The notes under the pieces are model-generated. The model did no database searches. It was given only the letters and a program-made list of their open reading frames with translations, and was not told the DNA's origin. The position numbers and the translations under genes are program-made. Shown piece by piece: positions 17,140-26,303 of a DNA stretch of 64,000 nt (positions are counted from its first letter, which is position 1; every line of letters begins with the position of its first letter). Source of the stretch: Calothrix sp. NIES-2098 (GTDB lineage: Bacteria; Cyanobacteriota; Cyanobacteriia; Cyanobacteriales; Nostocaceae); assembly GCA_002368175.1 (NCBI GenBank), contig AP018172.1:2292001-2356000 (forward strand), given 5' to 3'.

Positions 17140-19866
17140 ATGGTGAAAGCAACTCAATTGTCTTTGCTAAATGCAATCAAGTTTCCCAGGCGGAAGTTTA
17201 AATTTGTACGTCTGGCTTTGTACTTTCTCTTGGCTTTGCTGTGCAGCCTCAATTCCCCAATAATGGCGGCGGTTCCTGGAATCAACGCTGCTTCGCAACC
17301 GATAATTAACCAAATTGCTACACCAACTTCTCAACTACAACAGGGGAAAGTACTTTACGATGCAGGTAGGTTTGCTGAGGCTGTGCAAGTTTTGCAGCAA
17401 GCAGTGAAAACATACCAAACTCAAGGCGATACTCTCAGCCAAGCAGCAACTTTAAGCAATCTTTCTCTGGCTTACCAACAACTCGGTAAATGGACAGAAG
17501 CCAAGCAGGTAATTACAGAAAGCTTGAATTTGCTGAAAGGACAACAAAATAGCCAAAGTCTTTTAGTATTTGCTCAATCCTTGGATATTCAAGGACGCCT
17601 ACAATTAGCCATCGGACAAACTGAGGCGGCTTTAGCCACGTGGCAACAAGCAGGAGAAATTTATACTCAACTCAAAAATCAAAACGGCGTAGTTAAGTCG
17701 CTAATCAACCAAGCGCAGGCTTGGCGGAATCAAGGCTCTTATCGTCGTGCAGTAGAAATACTGAAAGAGGTAAAACAGAAGCTACAATCGCAGCAAGACT
17801 CGCTAGAAAAAGTAGTGGGATTGCGATCGCTCGGCGATATGCTTTTGGTAATCGGCGATTGGGAAAATTCGCGCACGGCTTTAAAGCAAAGTCTGGAAAT
17901 TGCCGAGCATTTGCAGTCGAACGCCCAGATGGGAGCCAGTCTTTTGAGTTTGGGAAACAATGCGCGCACACAGCAAAATATATCAGATGCGATCGCTAAA
18001 TATCAAAAAGCTGTGGAAGTTTCTCCCTCACCGCTAACGAAAGTCCAAGCACAGCTAAATCTCCTCAGTCTACTAATCGAAAACGGTCAATTCACAACGG
18101 CTAGAACCTTATTACCAGCAATTCAATCCCAACTTGCACAACTCCCGCAAAGTCGTACTGCTATCTACGCTCAAATTAACTTTGCTCAAAGCCTCAACAA
18201 ATTGCTGAGTAATGAGTTGCAAGTACCGAGTAGAAATTCTCAATCAACACCTAGTATTGAATACTCATCAATGAGTTCTCAAGGCTCAATACTCAAGATT
18301 GAATACTCATCAACTAGTTCTCAAGAGGTAGCACAGCTACTCGCCAAAGCCATTGAACAATCCCGCAGTTTGGGCGACCAGCAAACAGAAGCTTATGCAC
18401 TCTTGAGTTTGGGTCACTTGTATGAGGAGACACAACAATGGTCAGAAGCGCAAAAGCTGACTCAGCAAGCGTTAGTCTTGGCTCAGACAAGCAATGCACC
18501 AGAAATTATCTATCGCGTCGATTGGCAATTGGGTAGAATACTCTGGGCGCAAAAAGACCTTAAAGGAGCAATCGCAGCTTATGATGCGGCGGTAGAGACA
18601 CTCGAATCACTCCGGCGTGACTTGGTAGCAATTAATCAAGACGTGCAATTCAACTTTCGCGACAGTGTAGAACCAGTCTATCGACAATCAGTAGAGTTAT
18701 TGCTGCAATCCCAAGCAGGAAAACCCGATAATCAAACATTAGATAAAGCCCGCCAAAGAATTGAGGCTTTACAACTTGCAGAATTAGATAACTTCTTTCG
18801 CGAAGCTTGTCTTTTAGGTCAGAGCGTACCTTTAGATAAAGTAGTAGACCAAGACAATCCTAACGCTGCCATTTTATATCCGATTATTCTCCCCGACCAA
18901 CTTCAGGTAATTGCCAAAATTCCCCAACAACCGCTACAGCTATACAGCACCAAAATTTCCCAAGCAGAAATCAACAAAATATTAGGAGAACTCCGAAAAA
19001 ATCTGGTTAATCCAGCTGCTACCAACGCCGTTAAAACGCAATCGCAACAAGTTTATAACTGGCTGATTAAACCCATTGAATCAGAATTGCAAGCCAAGAA
19101 AGTAAATACCTTAGTGTTTGTACTGGATGGAGCTTTGCGTAACTTGCCAATGGCTTCTCTTTATGACGGCAAGCAATATTTAATAGAGAAATATGCGATC
19201 GCTCTCAGTGTCAGACTCCAACTTCTAGACCCAAAACCCTTAGCAAAACAGCAAATTAGAGCGCTAACTGCTGGGCTAACTCAACCACCGCCAAATTTCC
19301 CCGATTTTCCACCACTACCTGCCATCAAATCAGAAGTCGATTTAATTACTAAAGCCGGAATCTCTACAACCAGTCTCTTAGATCGACAATTCACGCAAAA
19401 AGCACTAGAAAAAGAAGTTAATTCTGTTCCCTTTAACGTCGTGCATCTTGCTACTCACGGTCAGTTTAGTTCCCGTGCCGAGAACACATTTATCTTAGCT
19501 GCTGACGGCCCAATTAATGTGACGCAATTCGATAGTCTGCTTCGCAGCCGAGATGAAAGCAAACCGCAAGCCGTCGAATTATTAGTTTTAAGTGCTTGTC
19601 AAACAGCAGCCGGAGATAACCGCGCCGCCCTTGGCTTGGCTGGAGCCGCAGTCCGAGCCGGCGCGCGTAGTACCTTAGCATCGCTGTGGCAAATAGATGA
19701 TGAATCAACAGCTTTGTTTGTCGGTGCTTTCTATAAAGAACTCAAAGAAGGTAACGTTACCAAAGCCGAAGCTCTCCGCCACGCCCAGCTAAAATTGTTG
19801 CAACATCCCAACTACAACTCACCTAGCTTTTGGTCGGCTTATGTATTAATTGGGAATTGGCTATAA
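17140..19866 (+). CDS. TPR-CHAT caspase-like protein
   Basis: The 908-residue protein opens with a hydrophobic segment (about 25-46, LALYFLLALLCSLNSPIMAA) that looks like a signal peptide, so it is probably exported to the periplasm. Residues about 65-500 contain at least seven tetratricopeptide repeats (for example AATLSNLSLAYQQLGKWTEA). The C-terminal CHAT domain (about 625-908) has an intact caspase-type dyad, H773 in HLATHGQFSS and C820 in VLSACQTAAGD. The C-terminus FWSAYVLIGNWL is typical of CHAT proteins. TPR-CHAT proteins are clan CD peptidase relatives implicated in regulated proteolysis. The target here is unknown. A short stretch at 18239-18330 contains a near-duplicate segment (IEYSSMSSQ and IEYSSTSSQ), a local insertion between repeats. 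Confidence 0.93.
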   Translation: MVKATQLSLLNAIKFPRRKFKFVRLALYFLLALLCSLNSPIMAAVPGINAASQPIINQIATPTSQLQQGKVLYDAGRFAEAVQVLQQAVKTYQTQGDTLSQAATLSNLSLAYQQLGKWTEAKQVITESLNLLKGQQNSQSLLVFAQSLDIQGRLQLAIGQTEAALATWQQAGEIYTQLKNQNGVVKSLINQAQAWRNQGSYRRAVEILKEVKQKLQSQQDSLEKVVGLRSLGDMLLVIGDWENSRTALKQSLEIAEHLQSNAQMGASLLSLGNNARTQQNISDAIAKYQKAVEVSPSPLTKVQAQLNLLSLLIENGQFTTARTLLPAIQSQLAQLPQSRTAIYAQINFAQSLNKLLSNELQVPSRNSQSTPSIEYSSMSSQGSILKIEYSSTSSQEVAQLLAKAIEQSRSLGDQQTEAYALLSLGHLYEETQQWSEAQKLTQQALVLAQTSNAPEIIYRVDWQLGRILWAQKDLKGAIAAYDAAVETLESLRRDLVAINQDVQFNFRDSVEPVYRQSVELLLQSQAGKPDNQTLDKARQRIEALQLAELDNFFREACLLGQSVPLDKVVDQDNPNAAILYPIILPDQLQVIAKIPQQPLQLYSTKISQAEINKILGELRKNLVNPAATNAVKTQSQQVYNWLIKPIESELQAKKVNTLVFVLDGALRNLPMASLYDGKQYLIEKYAIALSVRLQLLDPKPLAKQQIRALTAGLTQPPPNFPDFPPLPAIKSEVDLITKAGISTTSLLDRQFTQKALEKEVNSVPFNVVHLATHGQFSSRAENTFILAADGPINVTQFDSLLRSRDESKPQAVELLVLSACQTAAGDNRAALGLAGAAVRAGARSTLASLWQIDDESTALFVGAFYKELKEGNVTKAEALRHAQLKLLQHPNYNSPSFWSAYVLIGNWL
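18248..18328 (+). repeat. in-frame local duplication inside the TPR-CHAT gene
   Basis: A segment encoding (S)IEYSSxSSQ occurs twice about 48 nt apart (ATTGAATACTCATCAA followed by TGAGTTCTCAAG or CTAGTTCTCAAG). It lies between TPR blocks and lengthens a Ser-rich linker without breaking the frame. Confidence 0.75.
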
Positions 19867-20195
19867 GAAAGTCATTTGTCATTTCTCCCCACACTTCCCA
19901 CACTCCTTCATCTCCCTTTGCCCCTTGTCCTCTTCATGACCCTTGACTCTGGACAATGCTGATGAGTAATTATGTAACTGAAATGCGTAACAGCTGATAA
20001 CTTGTCCTGCTTTTACCCATACAGTTTAATTCAAGGAAATTACCACTTTATATTTCATAAATTGATCGGAATTATGAATCAATTATGAAATCTTATTTTT
20101 ATTCCCTAAAACTTAATAATTCAACATTTATGGCATAAATTTCGAGAATGTGGCCGATATGTGTATAGCAGCATGAATCAGTGGGAACCAAACAT
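19867..20195. other. intergenic region with short low-complexity repeats
   Basis: It begins with GTCATTTGTCATTT and a pyrimidine-rich run of CCCCACACTTCCCACACTCC type (19868-19945), the dispersed short repeats common in Nostocales. The rest is AT-rich and should contain the promoter of the DUF1822 gene. No gene was recognised. Confidence 0.55.
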
Positions 20196-21164
20196 ATGAC
20201 TAACATCACCTATAAACAAGATAATTTCGCTGTACCTTTGCCCATCGCTCAAGCAGCACGCAAAACTGCCCAAACGTTTGCCAATCAACAGCCGACTCCC
20301 GAAAAAGCCGAGCAAGTGAGGCTGAACACCCTAGCGGTATGGGTAGTAAATGAGTTCCTACAAATGATGGATATTCCTACTGACCTGACAGCTAGTGATA
20401 GTTGGAACCCTGTGATGCGTCTATTTGCAGATGTAGCAGACTTGGAGATACCAGCCGTTGGTCGTTTGGAGTGTCGTCCTGTAGGTCAGCTTGAACATAC
20501 TTGTTCCGTCCCGCCAGAAACTTGGGAAGAACGGGTGGGTTATGTAGTCGTGCAAATTGACGAATCGCTCCAAGAAGCAAAGTTACTAGGTTTTGTGCCC
20601 AGTGTGGCTACCGAAGAACTACCTTTAAGTCAATTGCAACCCCCAGAAGCATTTATCGAACACTTAGGAAAGCTCAAGCAATCTCCAGCCAGCACCCTAG
20701 TACATTTGAGCCAGTGGTTTGCTGGTATATTTGAATCAGGCTGGCAAACTATTGAAGCTTTGTGGAATTCTCAGGAACCCGGACTAGCTTACGCTTTTCG
20801 CAGTCCTGAGATTTTTGAACAACAAATGTCAAGCCTGCCAGACACAGTCACAAGACGGGCGAAACTGCTTGATTTGGGCATCCAAATTGCTGACCAACCC
20901 TTAATGTTGATTGTCGAAATTAGTCCCCAAGCTGACCAAAAAACCAGCATTCGCCTCCAGTTGCATCCTACGGGTAATCAAATTTATCTGCCACCAGGAG
21001 CGCAACTTACGGTTTTAGATGATGCGGGAGCAGTATTTCTAGAAGCTCAAGCTCGAAGTGCAGACAATTATATTCAGTTGCAGTTGAGAGGTGAAACCGG
21101 AGAAGCATTTAGTGTTAGGGTGGCATTGAATGATAGCAGTATTACAGAACAATTTGTGATTTAA
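20196..21164 (+). CDS. DUF1822 family protein
   Basis: The 322-residue soluble protein belongs to DUF1822, a cyanobacterial family of unknown function (recognised from ITYKQDNFAVPLPIAQAAR, the PLSQLQPPEAFIEHL segment and the C-terminal beta-rich region). The first half looks helical and the second half is beta-rich (LILEISP-like VEISPQADQKTSIRLQLHPT). ATG 20196 is preferred to a GTG 15 nt upstream. It stands 153 nt ahead of the CHAT-CHASE2 gene, and from memory DUF1822, CHAT-CHASE2 and DUF928 genes recur together in cyanobacteria. A shared role is therefore likely, but the function is not known. Confidence 0.85.
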   Translation: MTNITYKQDNFAVPLPIAQAARKTAQTFANQQPTPEKAEQVRLNTLAVWVVNEFLQMMDIPTDLTASDSWNPVMRLFADVADLEIPAVGRLECRPVGQLEHTCSVPPETWEERVGYVVVQIDESLQEAKLLGFVPSVATEELPLSQLQPPEAFIEHLGKLKQSPASTLVHLSQWFAGIFESGWQTIEALWNSQEPGLAYAFRSPEIFEQQMSSLPDTVTRRAKLLDLGIQIADQPLMLIVEISPQADQKTSIRLQLHPTGNQIYLPPGAQLTVLDDAGAVFLEAQARSADNYIQLQLRGETGEAFSVRVALNDSSITEQFVI

Positions 21165-21317
21165 GGGTGCAACTACTCCGTATTTGGTCAGTAATTGGTG
21201 CTGATAAATCTGATATTTTATACCTGTAGGGGAAGAAAGATTCAAAAAGCAAAATTCCAGGCTGACTATTTGTGAATTTTGAATTTTGAATTCTAAGATT
21301 GGAGTGTAGCGACTGTC

Positions 21318-23663
21318 ATGAGTAAGTTAGTAATTCTGAAATTTGCAGATGGTAGTTTTGAGCAAGGGTTTGGTGTAACCCTGCAAATTGGTGAAGAATG
21401 CGATCGCCCCGCTACAGAAATCACGGGAAAGCTGCCTCCATGTCCGGAAATACCTTTATACTACAGTCACTGGCAATCTAGTTATCGACGTTTAGGCAAT
21501 GGTTATCGCCTAGATGCAGAGAAGATACAGATAACTAATGTGTCCATGACACAAGACTGCCTCAATACATCTCATATTTTACGAGCACGCTTTAATACCT
21601 GGTTGCGCGCAGAAGAATTTCGGCCGCTGCGGGAGAAATGGCTAGAAAGATTAATGCCTTCAGACGAAGTGCGAGTTATTTTGCAAGCAGAAAATAGCCA
21701 ATTGCAGCGATTACCTTGGCATCTGTGGGACTTATTAGAGCGCTATCCCAAGGCAGAAATTGCCTTATCATCACCCAGCTATGAGCGCGTTCATAAGCCA
21801 CGCACCCCTAACAAATTGGTGAATATTTTGGCAATTGTCGGTAATAGCCAAGGAATTGACACCAAAGCTGACCGAAATTTACTGCAACGTTGTAAAAACG
21901 CAGAAGTTTGTTTTTTAGTAGAACCAGAACGCAAAGAATTAACTGACCATCTTTGGGAAAAAAACTGGGATATTCTCTTCTTCGCTGGACATAGTTCCAG
22001 TCAAGGAAAAGATGGTAGCGGGCGGATTTATATCAATAAAACCGATAGTTTAAGTATTAGCGAATTAAAATACGCTTTAAAAAAAGCGATTGAACGCGGC
22101 TTACAATTAGCAATTTTCAACTCTTGCGATGGATTGGGACTGGCACAAGAACTCGCTGATTTGCAAATACCCCAAATGATTATTATGCGAGAACCTGTCC
22201 CCGATCTGGTAGCGCAGGAGTTTTTAAAGTACTTTCTCGGTAGCTTTGCAGGTGGCGAATCTTTATACCAGTCGGTGCGACAAGCACGGGAACGCTTGCA
22301 AGGATTAGAGGATCGATTTCCCTGTGCAACTTGGCTACCTGTGATTTGCCAAAATCCCGCACAGCCGCCATCTACTTGGGAAGGACTAACACGCGCTAGA
22401 AAAGTAGTCAGTTCAAATTCAGCGCTGTTTAACAAACGCGGCTTTCAAGTAGCTGTATTCTCCAGTCTGATGATGACTGCCTTAGTTTGTGGCGTCAGGT
22501 TTTTAGGACTGTTGCAAAGTGCAGAACTGCAAGCCTTTGACCAAATGATGCGATCGCGTCCGGCTGAAGGGCTAGATCCTCGGTTGCTCGTGGTGACAAT
22601 AGATGATGCAGACTTAGCAGTACAACGCCACAACGGTGAGGAATTAAAAGGAACTTCCCTTTCCGATAAATCTCTGATGCAACTGCTGCTCAAACTGCAA
22701 CAGTATCAACCCCGTGCAATTGGTTTGGATATCTATCGTGATTTTCCTGCCGAAGAAAAAGATTTAATTCCCCTACTTCAGCATACCGATAACTTGATAG
22801 GAGTTTGTAAGGGAAGCGATACCACAGAAAAGACCAAAGGTATTGCATCACCCCCAGAAATTCCGCAAGCACGCTTAGGATTTAGCGACTTCATTCACGA
22901 TCCCGATGGTGTTGTGCGCCGCCATCTATTGTTCATGAATCAAGAAGCGGCATCATTATGTACTACCCCTTATGCTCTTAGCGCCCAACTAGCATTCCGC
23001 TATCTCTTACCCTTAGGCATTCAACCAAAGTTTACAGATCAAAGAAATTTGCAACTCGGCAAGACTGTCATACCACGGCTGTCATCTCATGCTAGTGGCT
23101 ATCAAAGTATTGATGCTAATGGCGGTCAACTTTTACTTAACTACCGTTCTACTAAAAAGATTGCCGAACAAGTAACACTCACACAATTATTATCTGGCCC
23201 TATCAACCCCAACGCCATCAAAGACCGGATTGTATTGATTGGTGTCGCTGCCAAAGGCGATTTCCCAGACTACTGGGCTACACCCTACGGAAATCACTTA
23301 GATTCTCAAATGCCAGGAGTGATATTACAAGCGCATATGGTTAGCCAAATCCTCAGTGCTGTGCTAGATGGGCGTCCTTTGTTAAGGGTTTGGTCGCTGG
23401 GGCTGGAATTGCTCTGGATTTGGATTTGGGCTGGCATTGGCGGAATCTTGGCTTGGCGTTTTTCTTCTATTTCCCGGTTGATATTAGCAGTTAGTCTCGC
23501 TGCTGGCGTGTTGTATTTATTTTGTTTTGGCCTGCTACTTTGGGGTGTTTGGGTTCCGTTTGTCCCGTCAGCTTTGTCATTTGTCGGGACAATTGGGGGA
23601 ATTTTAGTCCAAAATTCAAAATTTAAAATTCTCAATTCTAAATTAATCCGAGAAAATATTTAA
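21318..23663 (+). CDS. CHAT-CHASE2 transmembrane protein
   Basis: This 781-residue protein couples a cytoplasmic caspase-like CHAT domain (about 140-350) to an extracytoplasmic CHASE2 sensor. The CHAT dyad is H225 (FFAGHSSSQG) and C270 (FNSCDGLGLA). A transmembrane helix (about 375-395) leads to the CHASE2 domain (about 400-690, LQAFDQMMRSRP, LLVVTIDDADL). Two or three C-terminal helices follow (around 695-770), as usual after CHASE2. The build suggests that an external signal sensed by CHASE2 controls proteolysis inside the cell; the signal and the target are unknown. The last residues (VQNSKFKILNSKLIREN) are encoded by a dispersed AT-rich repeat and are probably an accidental tail. It lies between DUF1822 and DUF928 genes on the same strand. 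Confidence 0.93.
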   Translation: MSKLVILKFADGSFEQGFGVTLQIGEECDRPATEITGKLPPCPEIPLYYSHWQSSYRRLGNGYRLDAEKIQITNVSMTQDCLNTSHILRARFNTWLRAEEFRPLREKWLERLMPSDEVRVILQAENSQLQRLPWHLWDLLERYPKAEIALSSPSYERVHKPRTPNKLVNILAIVGNSQGIDTKADRNLLQRCKNAEVCFLVEPERKELTDHLWEKNWDILFFAGHSSSQGKDGSGRIYINKTDSLSISELKYALKKAIERGLQLAIFNSCDGLGLAQELADLQIPQMIIMREPVPDLVAQEFLKYFLGSFAGGESLYQSVRQARERLQGLEDRFPCATWLPVICQNPAQPPSTWEGLTRARKVVSSNSALFNKRGFQVAVFSSLMMTALVCGVRFLGLLQSAELQAFDQMMRSRPAEGLDPRLLVVTIDDADLAVQRHNGEELKGTSLSDKSLMQLLLKLQQYQPRAIGLDIYRDFPAEEKDLIPLLQHTDNLIGVCKGSDTTEKTKGIASPPEIPQARLGFSDFIHDPDGVVRRHLLFMNQEAASLCTTPYALSAQLAFRYLLPLGIQPKFTDQRNLQLGKTVIPRLSSHASGYQSIDANGGQLLLNYRSTKKIAEQVTLTQLLSGPINPNAIKDRIVLIGVAAKGDFPDYWATPYGNHLDSQMPGVILQAHMVSQILSAVLDGRPLLRVWSLGLELLWIWIWAGIGGILAWRFSSISRLILAVSLAAGVLYLFCFGLLLWGVWVPFVPSALSFVGTIGGILVQNSKFKILNSKLIRENI
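23608..23655 (+). repeat. AT-rich short repeat forming the 3' end of the CHASE2 gene
   Basis: AAAATTCAAAATTTAAAATT and related heptads are the same family of short tandem repeats seen in the intergenic region at 21268-21296 (GAATTTTGAATTTTGAATTC). Here they are translated as the last 15 or so residues of the CHAT-CHASE2 protein. Confidence 0.65.
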
Positions 23664-23714
23664 GGCGGGGCCAAAATGTGGCTAGATTTCATCAGCTAAT
23701 TCCCCATAAATTTT

Positions 23715-24500
23715 ATGAATTCACTTTTAAAAAGCATAAAACTGTCTTTAGTACTAGCTGTTGGTTGCACTAGTATGCTGGCTAGCCAGACATTAATCTT
23801 GGCAGACTCAGCTAGACAGCCTAGTAGTACTGCTAGTGTGGACACAACTATCCACTTCAATCCACCGCAACCGCCACCAGAACCACCTCCTGGCGGTCGG
23901 GTTTTGGGAGGAGCCAGACGAGGTAATTGTCCGCAGTTCAAACCTCAACTGACTGCTTTAGTACCGTTTACTAAAAAATCACCCAACACTGAAGATGTTT
24001 GGGGATTGACGATAGCGGCGCACCCAACTTTCTGGTTTTATGTGCCGCTACCTAAGAATGCAGTCTATCCAGCTGAATTTGTGCTGCAAGACGAAGCTGC
24101 AAATCCTATTTATCAAACTGCGATCGCTCTACCAGATAAACCTGGAGTCATTGGTATTCCTCTGCCTAAAACCGTTGCGCCTTTAGCATTAAACAAACGC
24201 TACCGTTGGTTTTTCAGCATCTACTGCGACCAAGAAAAACAATGGCCTCCGGTTTATGTTGAAGGAGTCATCCAGCGAGTAAACTTGAGTCAGGCGATCG
24301 CTCAACAACTAGAAAAAGCCAAACCTCAACAGCAATCTGTTATCTATGCCGAAAATGGCATCTGGTACGAAACACTAACTACACTCGCACAACTACGTCT
24401 GAAGAATCCTGAAGATAGCAAGCTTCAGGCAGAATGGCGCGATTTGCTAGTAAGCATCGGTTTAAGTAATGTGGCAACGCAACCGATTGTTTCACAATAA
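23715..24500 (+). CDS. DUF928 family protein
   Basis: The 261-residue protein has a signal peptide (residues 1-31, LLKSIKLSLVLAVGCTSMLA...) and then a short Pro-rich linker (PPQPPPEPPPGGR, about 51-63). The conserved DUF928 body follows, recognised from GGARRGNC, the AAHPTFWFYVP motif near residue 100 and the YRWFFSIYCD motif. DUF928 is a cyanobacterial family of unknown function, predicted here to be periplasmic or outer-membrane associated. It starts 51 nt after the CHAT-CHASE2 gene and is likely its operon partner, possibly supplying the envelope side of that system. The two Cys residues (in RGNCPQ and IYCDQ) could form a disulfide. Confidence 0.88.
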   Translation: MNSLLKSIKLSLVLAVGCTSMLASQTLILADSARQPSSTASVDTTIHFNPPQPPPEPPPGGRVLGGARRGNCPQFKPQLTALVPFTKKSPNTEDVWGLTIAAHPTFWFYVPLPKNAVYPAEFVLQDEAANPIYQTAIALPDKPGVIGIPLPKTVAPLALNKRYRWFFSIYCDQEKQWPPVYVEGVIQRVNLSQAIAQQLEKAKPQQQSVIYAENGIWYETLTTLAQLRLKNPEDSKLQAEWRDLLVSIGLSNVATQPIVSQ

Positions 24501-24509
24501 CTAGAGATA

Positions 24510-24566
24510 ATTTGGGCATTCATCTCACGTTCAAATTTACCTGAGCCGTGGAATGAATGCTCAAAT
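24510..24566 (+). terminator. long inverted repeat after the DUF928 gene
   Basis: ATTTGGGCATTCAT (24510-24523) pairs with ATGAATGCTCAAAT (24553-24566) with one wobble or mismatch across a 29-nt loop, starting 10 nt after the DUF928 stop. It may close the DUF1822-CHASE2-DUF928 transcript; the long loop and missing T-run make terminator function uncertain. Confidence 0.45.
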
Positions 24567-24595
24567 AAAAACGAACTCAATGATTTAGAGCAGTA

Positions 24596-24721
24596 ATGAA
24601 AGCAATTAAAGTCATGGGCACAATTGATGAGCAAGGACAACTGACTTTAGATCGTCCCTTAACTGAAATTAGGAGTATCATTGCTGAGTATAAACAAGGT
24701 GCAGTTGAAGATGGAGAATAG
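24596..24721 (+). pseudogene. remnant of a small antitoxin-like protein
   Basis: A 41-residue frame begins MKAIKVMGTIDEQGQLTLDR. This start is like that of small (about 70-residue) cyanobacterial proteins that I recall as antitoxin-like partners (TIDxxGQLxLDxPL). After RPLTEIRS the family pattern is lost and the frame ends early in GAVEDGE, so the middle appears deleted or out of frame. No toxin gene is adjacent. It may still be expressed as a short peptide. The family assignment is from memory and tentative. Confidence 0.5.
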
Positions 24722-24725
24722 TTAA

Positions 24726-25289
24726 CTATTTCCCTAATCTAGGATACTGAGGGCGACAGGGACTACCTAAGCAAACTTGTCCAGAGGGCATGGAACTAAA
24801 AACGCTACTACGAGCGCCAATTACAGCATTCGCGCCAATTTCCACCCCTGGCCCAACAAAACAATCCGCCGCCACCCAAGCCCCATTACCGATGGTGATA
24901 CCCGCTGTTTTCAACCCAAAAGCTGGGTCACGCATATCATGGCTACCAGTACAGATATAAGATTTATGGGAAATTACGCAATGTTCCCCGATGTGAATCT
25001 CATCTAAACTATATAAAACTACGTCATCACCAATCCAACTATAGTCACCAATAGTAACTTTCCAAGGGTAGGTGAAGCGGGCAGTAGGTCGAATCAATAC
25101 GCCTTTGCCAATTCGCGCACCAAATAGCCGCAGCAATATACAACGAAGGCTATTTAACGGTTGGGGAGTCAGAGGAAAAGCGATCGCCTGTACAAACCAC
25201 CACAGCAAAATATACCAACTGGGACGCCCCCGATCGAACCAGGATTGGTCATACTTGCGTAAATCTACAAAAGGTTGGTTATTTGTCAT
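24726..25289 (-). CDS. WcaF-type polysaccharide acetyltransferase (HpsU-like)
   Basis: The 187-residue enzyme is a left-handed beta-helix (hexapeptide repeat) acetyltransferase of the WcaF group. It would transfer acetyl from acetyl-CoA onto a sugar during exopolysaccharide assembly. The N-terminal segment (FVDLRKYDQSWFDRGRPSWY) is characteristic, followed by a hydrophobic stretch (about 27-45) and hexapeptide coils (RIGKGVLIRPTARF, TIGDYSWIGDDVVLYS, HCVISHKSYICTGSHD). The likely catalytic His is in TGSHD. It resembles HpsU of the hormogonium polysaccharide system as I remember it. Two glycosyltransferase genes follow upstream on the same strand. Its ATG lies inside a TTTGTCA-type repeat. Confidence 0.88.
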   Translation of the reverse strand: MTNNQPFVDLRKYDQSWFDRGRPSWYILLWWFVQAIAFPLTPQPLNSLRCILLRLFGARIGKGVLIRPTARFTYPWKVTIGDYSWIGDDVVLYSLDEIHIGEHCVISHKSYICTGSHDMRDPAFGLKTAGITIGNGAWVAADCFVGPGVEIGANAVIGARSSVFSSMPSGQVCLGSPCRPQYPRLGK

Positions 25290-25312
25290 TTGTCATTGGT
25301 CATTTGTCATTG
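25277..25312. repeat. TTTGTCATTGG short tandem repeat
   Basis: Four copies of a TTTGTCA/TTGGTCA heptad-like unit overlap the start codon of the acetyltransferase gene. It belongs to the same dispersed family as the copies at 19868 and 45395-45445. Confidence 0.8.
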
Positions 25313-25349
25313 GGGAATAGAGCATTGGGTATAAACCACTCATCCCTCT

Positions 25350-26288
25350 CTAAGTTGCAGTTTGCCCAATTTCTTGTGGTAAAGATGATGGTAAAGACTG
25401 AGATTTTTCAGTATTTAACGTACCGCCACAATCGCGTAATTCGTAGAGTTTGACCCCAATTTGATATTCATATTGACTTAATAAGCGTCCATAAATATAT
25501 CCAGCTTTGCCATCTAAAAAACCGCGCTGAATAATGTAGAACAAAATAAACCGTAACAAAGGTTTAAATGGCAAACGTACCCATACTTTCTTTAAAAAGC
25601 GCTTGCGTTGTACGGCATCACCAAATAGATTTGCACCAATGGTTCCACCATCATCTTTATTGGTAAGCAGATTGTAATAAACACGGGCCTCCCAATTAGA
25701 ATAACGGTTATGTCTTGCTAACCAATGATAAAGGTCGCGGAAATCTTCATGTAACATATCGTTTTTGAGATAACCGACTTTACCCTGCAAGATAACGTGT
25801 TCGTGAACTTCATTATCTCCCGTGTTAGGAATATCTTCTGTATTTAAGTTCTCGTAGCGACCTTGTTTATGCTTAAATAATCGCAGATTCCAATCGGGAT
25901 ATTTACCACCGTGGCGAATCCATTTTCCTAAGAAAAATACACGGCGGTTGAGATAATAACCTGCATATTCATCATTTTTAATTACTTCAGCAATTTCTGC
26001 CCATAGTTCGGGCGTAATCCTTTCATCGCAATCAACAATTAGCACCCATTCATTACGAAAAGGCAAGTTATCTAAAGACCAATTTTTCTTTTTTGGCCAG
26101 CTACCATTAAATTTAAATTGGACAATATTGGCACCGAAACTTTCCGCGATCGCAATACTATTATCGGTACTTTGAGAATCAACTACAAATACTTCATCAG
26201 CTATTTGCAAGCTAGTCAGGCAGGCAGGTAAATTTGCTTCTTCGTTTTTTGCGGGAATAAGTACAGAAACTGGTATTTTAGATGACAT
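25350..26288 (-). CDS. glycosyltransferase family 2 (WaaE/KdtX-like)
   Basis: The 312-residue GT-A enzyme transfers a sugar from a nucleotide donor, probably during polysaccharide or LPS synthesis at the inner face of the membrane. The donor-binding start is VSVLIPAKNEEANLPACL, with DSQSTDNS at about 37-44 and the metal-binding DCDERI at about 87-92. The long acceptor region contains WIRHGGKYPDWNLRLF, a pattern seen in WaaE-like enzymes. No transmembrane segment is obvious apart from a hydrophobic stretch near LRFILFYIIQRGF. It lies 15 nt downstream of the next GT2 gene and 60 nt upstream of the acetyltransferase, so the three probably form one operon. Confidence 0.9.
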   Translation of the reverse strand: MSSKIPVSVLIPAKNEEANLPACLTSLQIADEVFVVDSQSTDNSIAIAESFGANIVQFKFNGSWPKKKNWSLDNLPFRNEWVLIVDCDERITPELWAEIAEVIKNDEYAGYYLNRRVFFLGKWIRHGGKYPDWNLRLFKHKQGRYENLNTEDIPNTGDNEVHEHVILQGKVGYLKNDMLHEDFRDLYHWLARHNRYSNWEARVYYNLLTNKDDGGTIGANLFGDAVQRKRFLKKVWVRLPFKPLLRFILFYIIQRGFLDGKAGYIYGRLLSQYEYQIGVKLYELRDCGGTLNTEKSQSLPSSLPQEIGQTAT

Positions 26289-26303
26289 ATAAGATTTTAT
26301 ATA

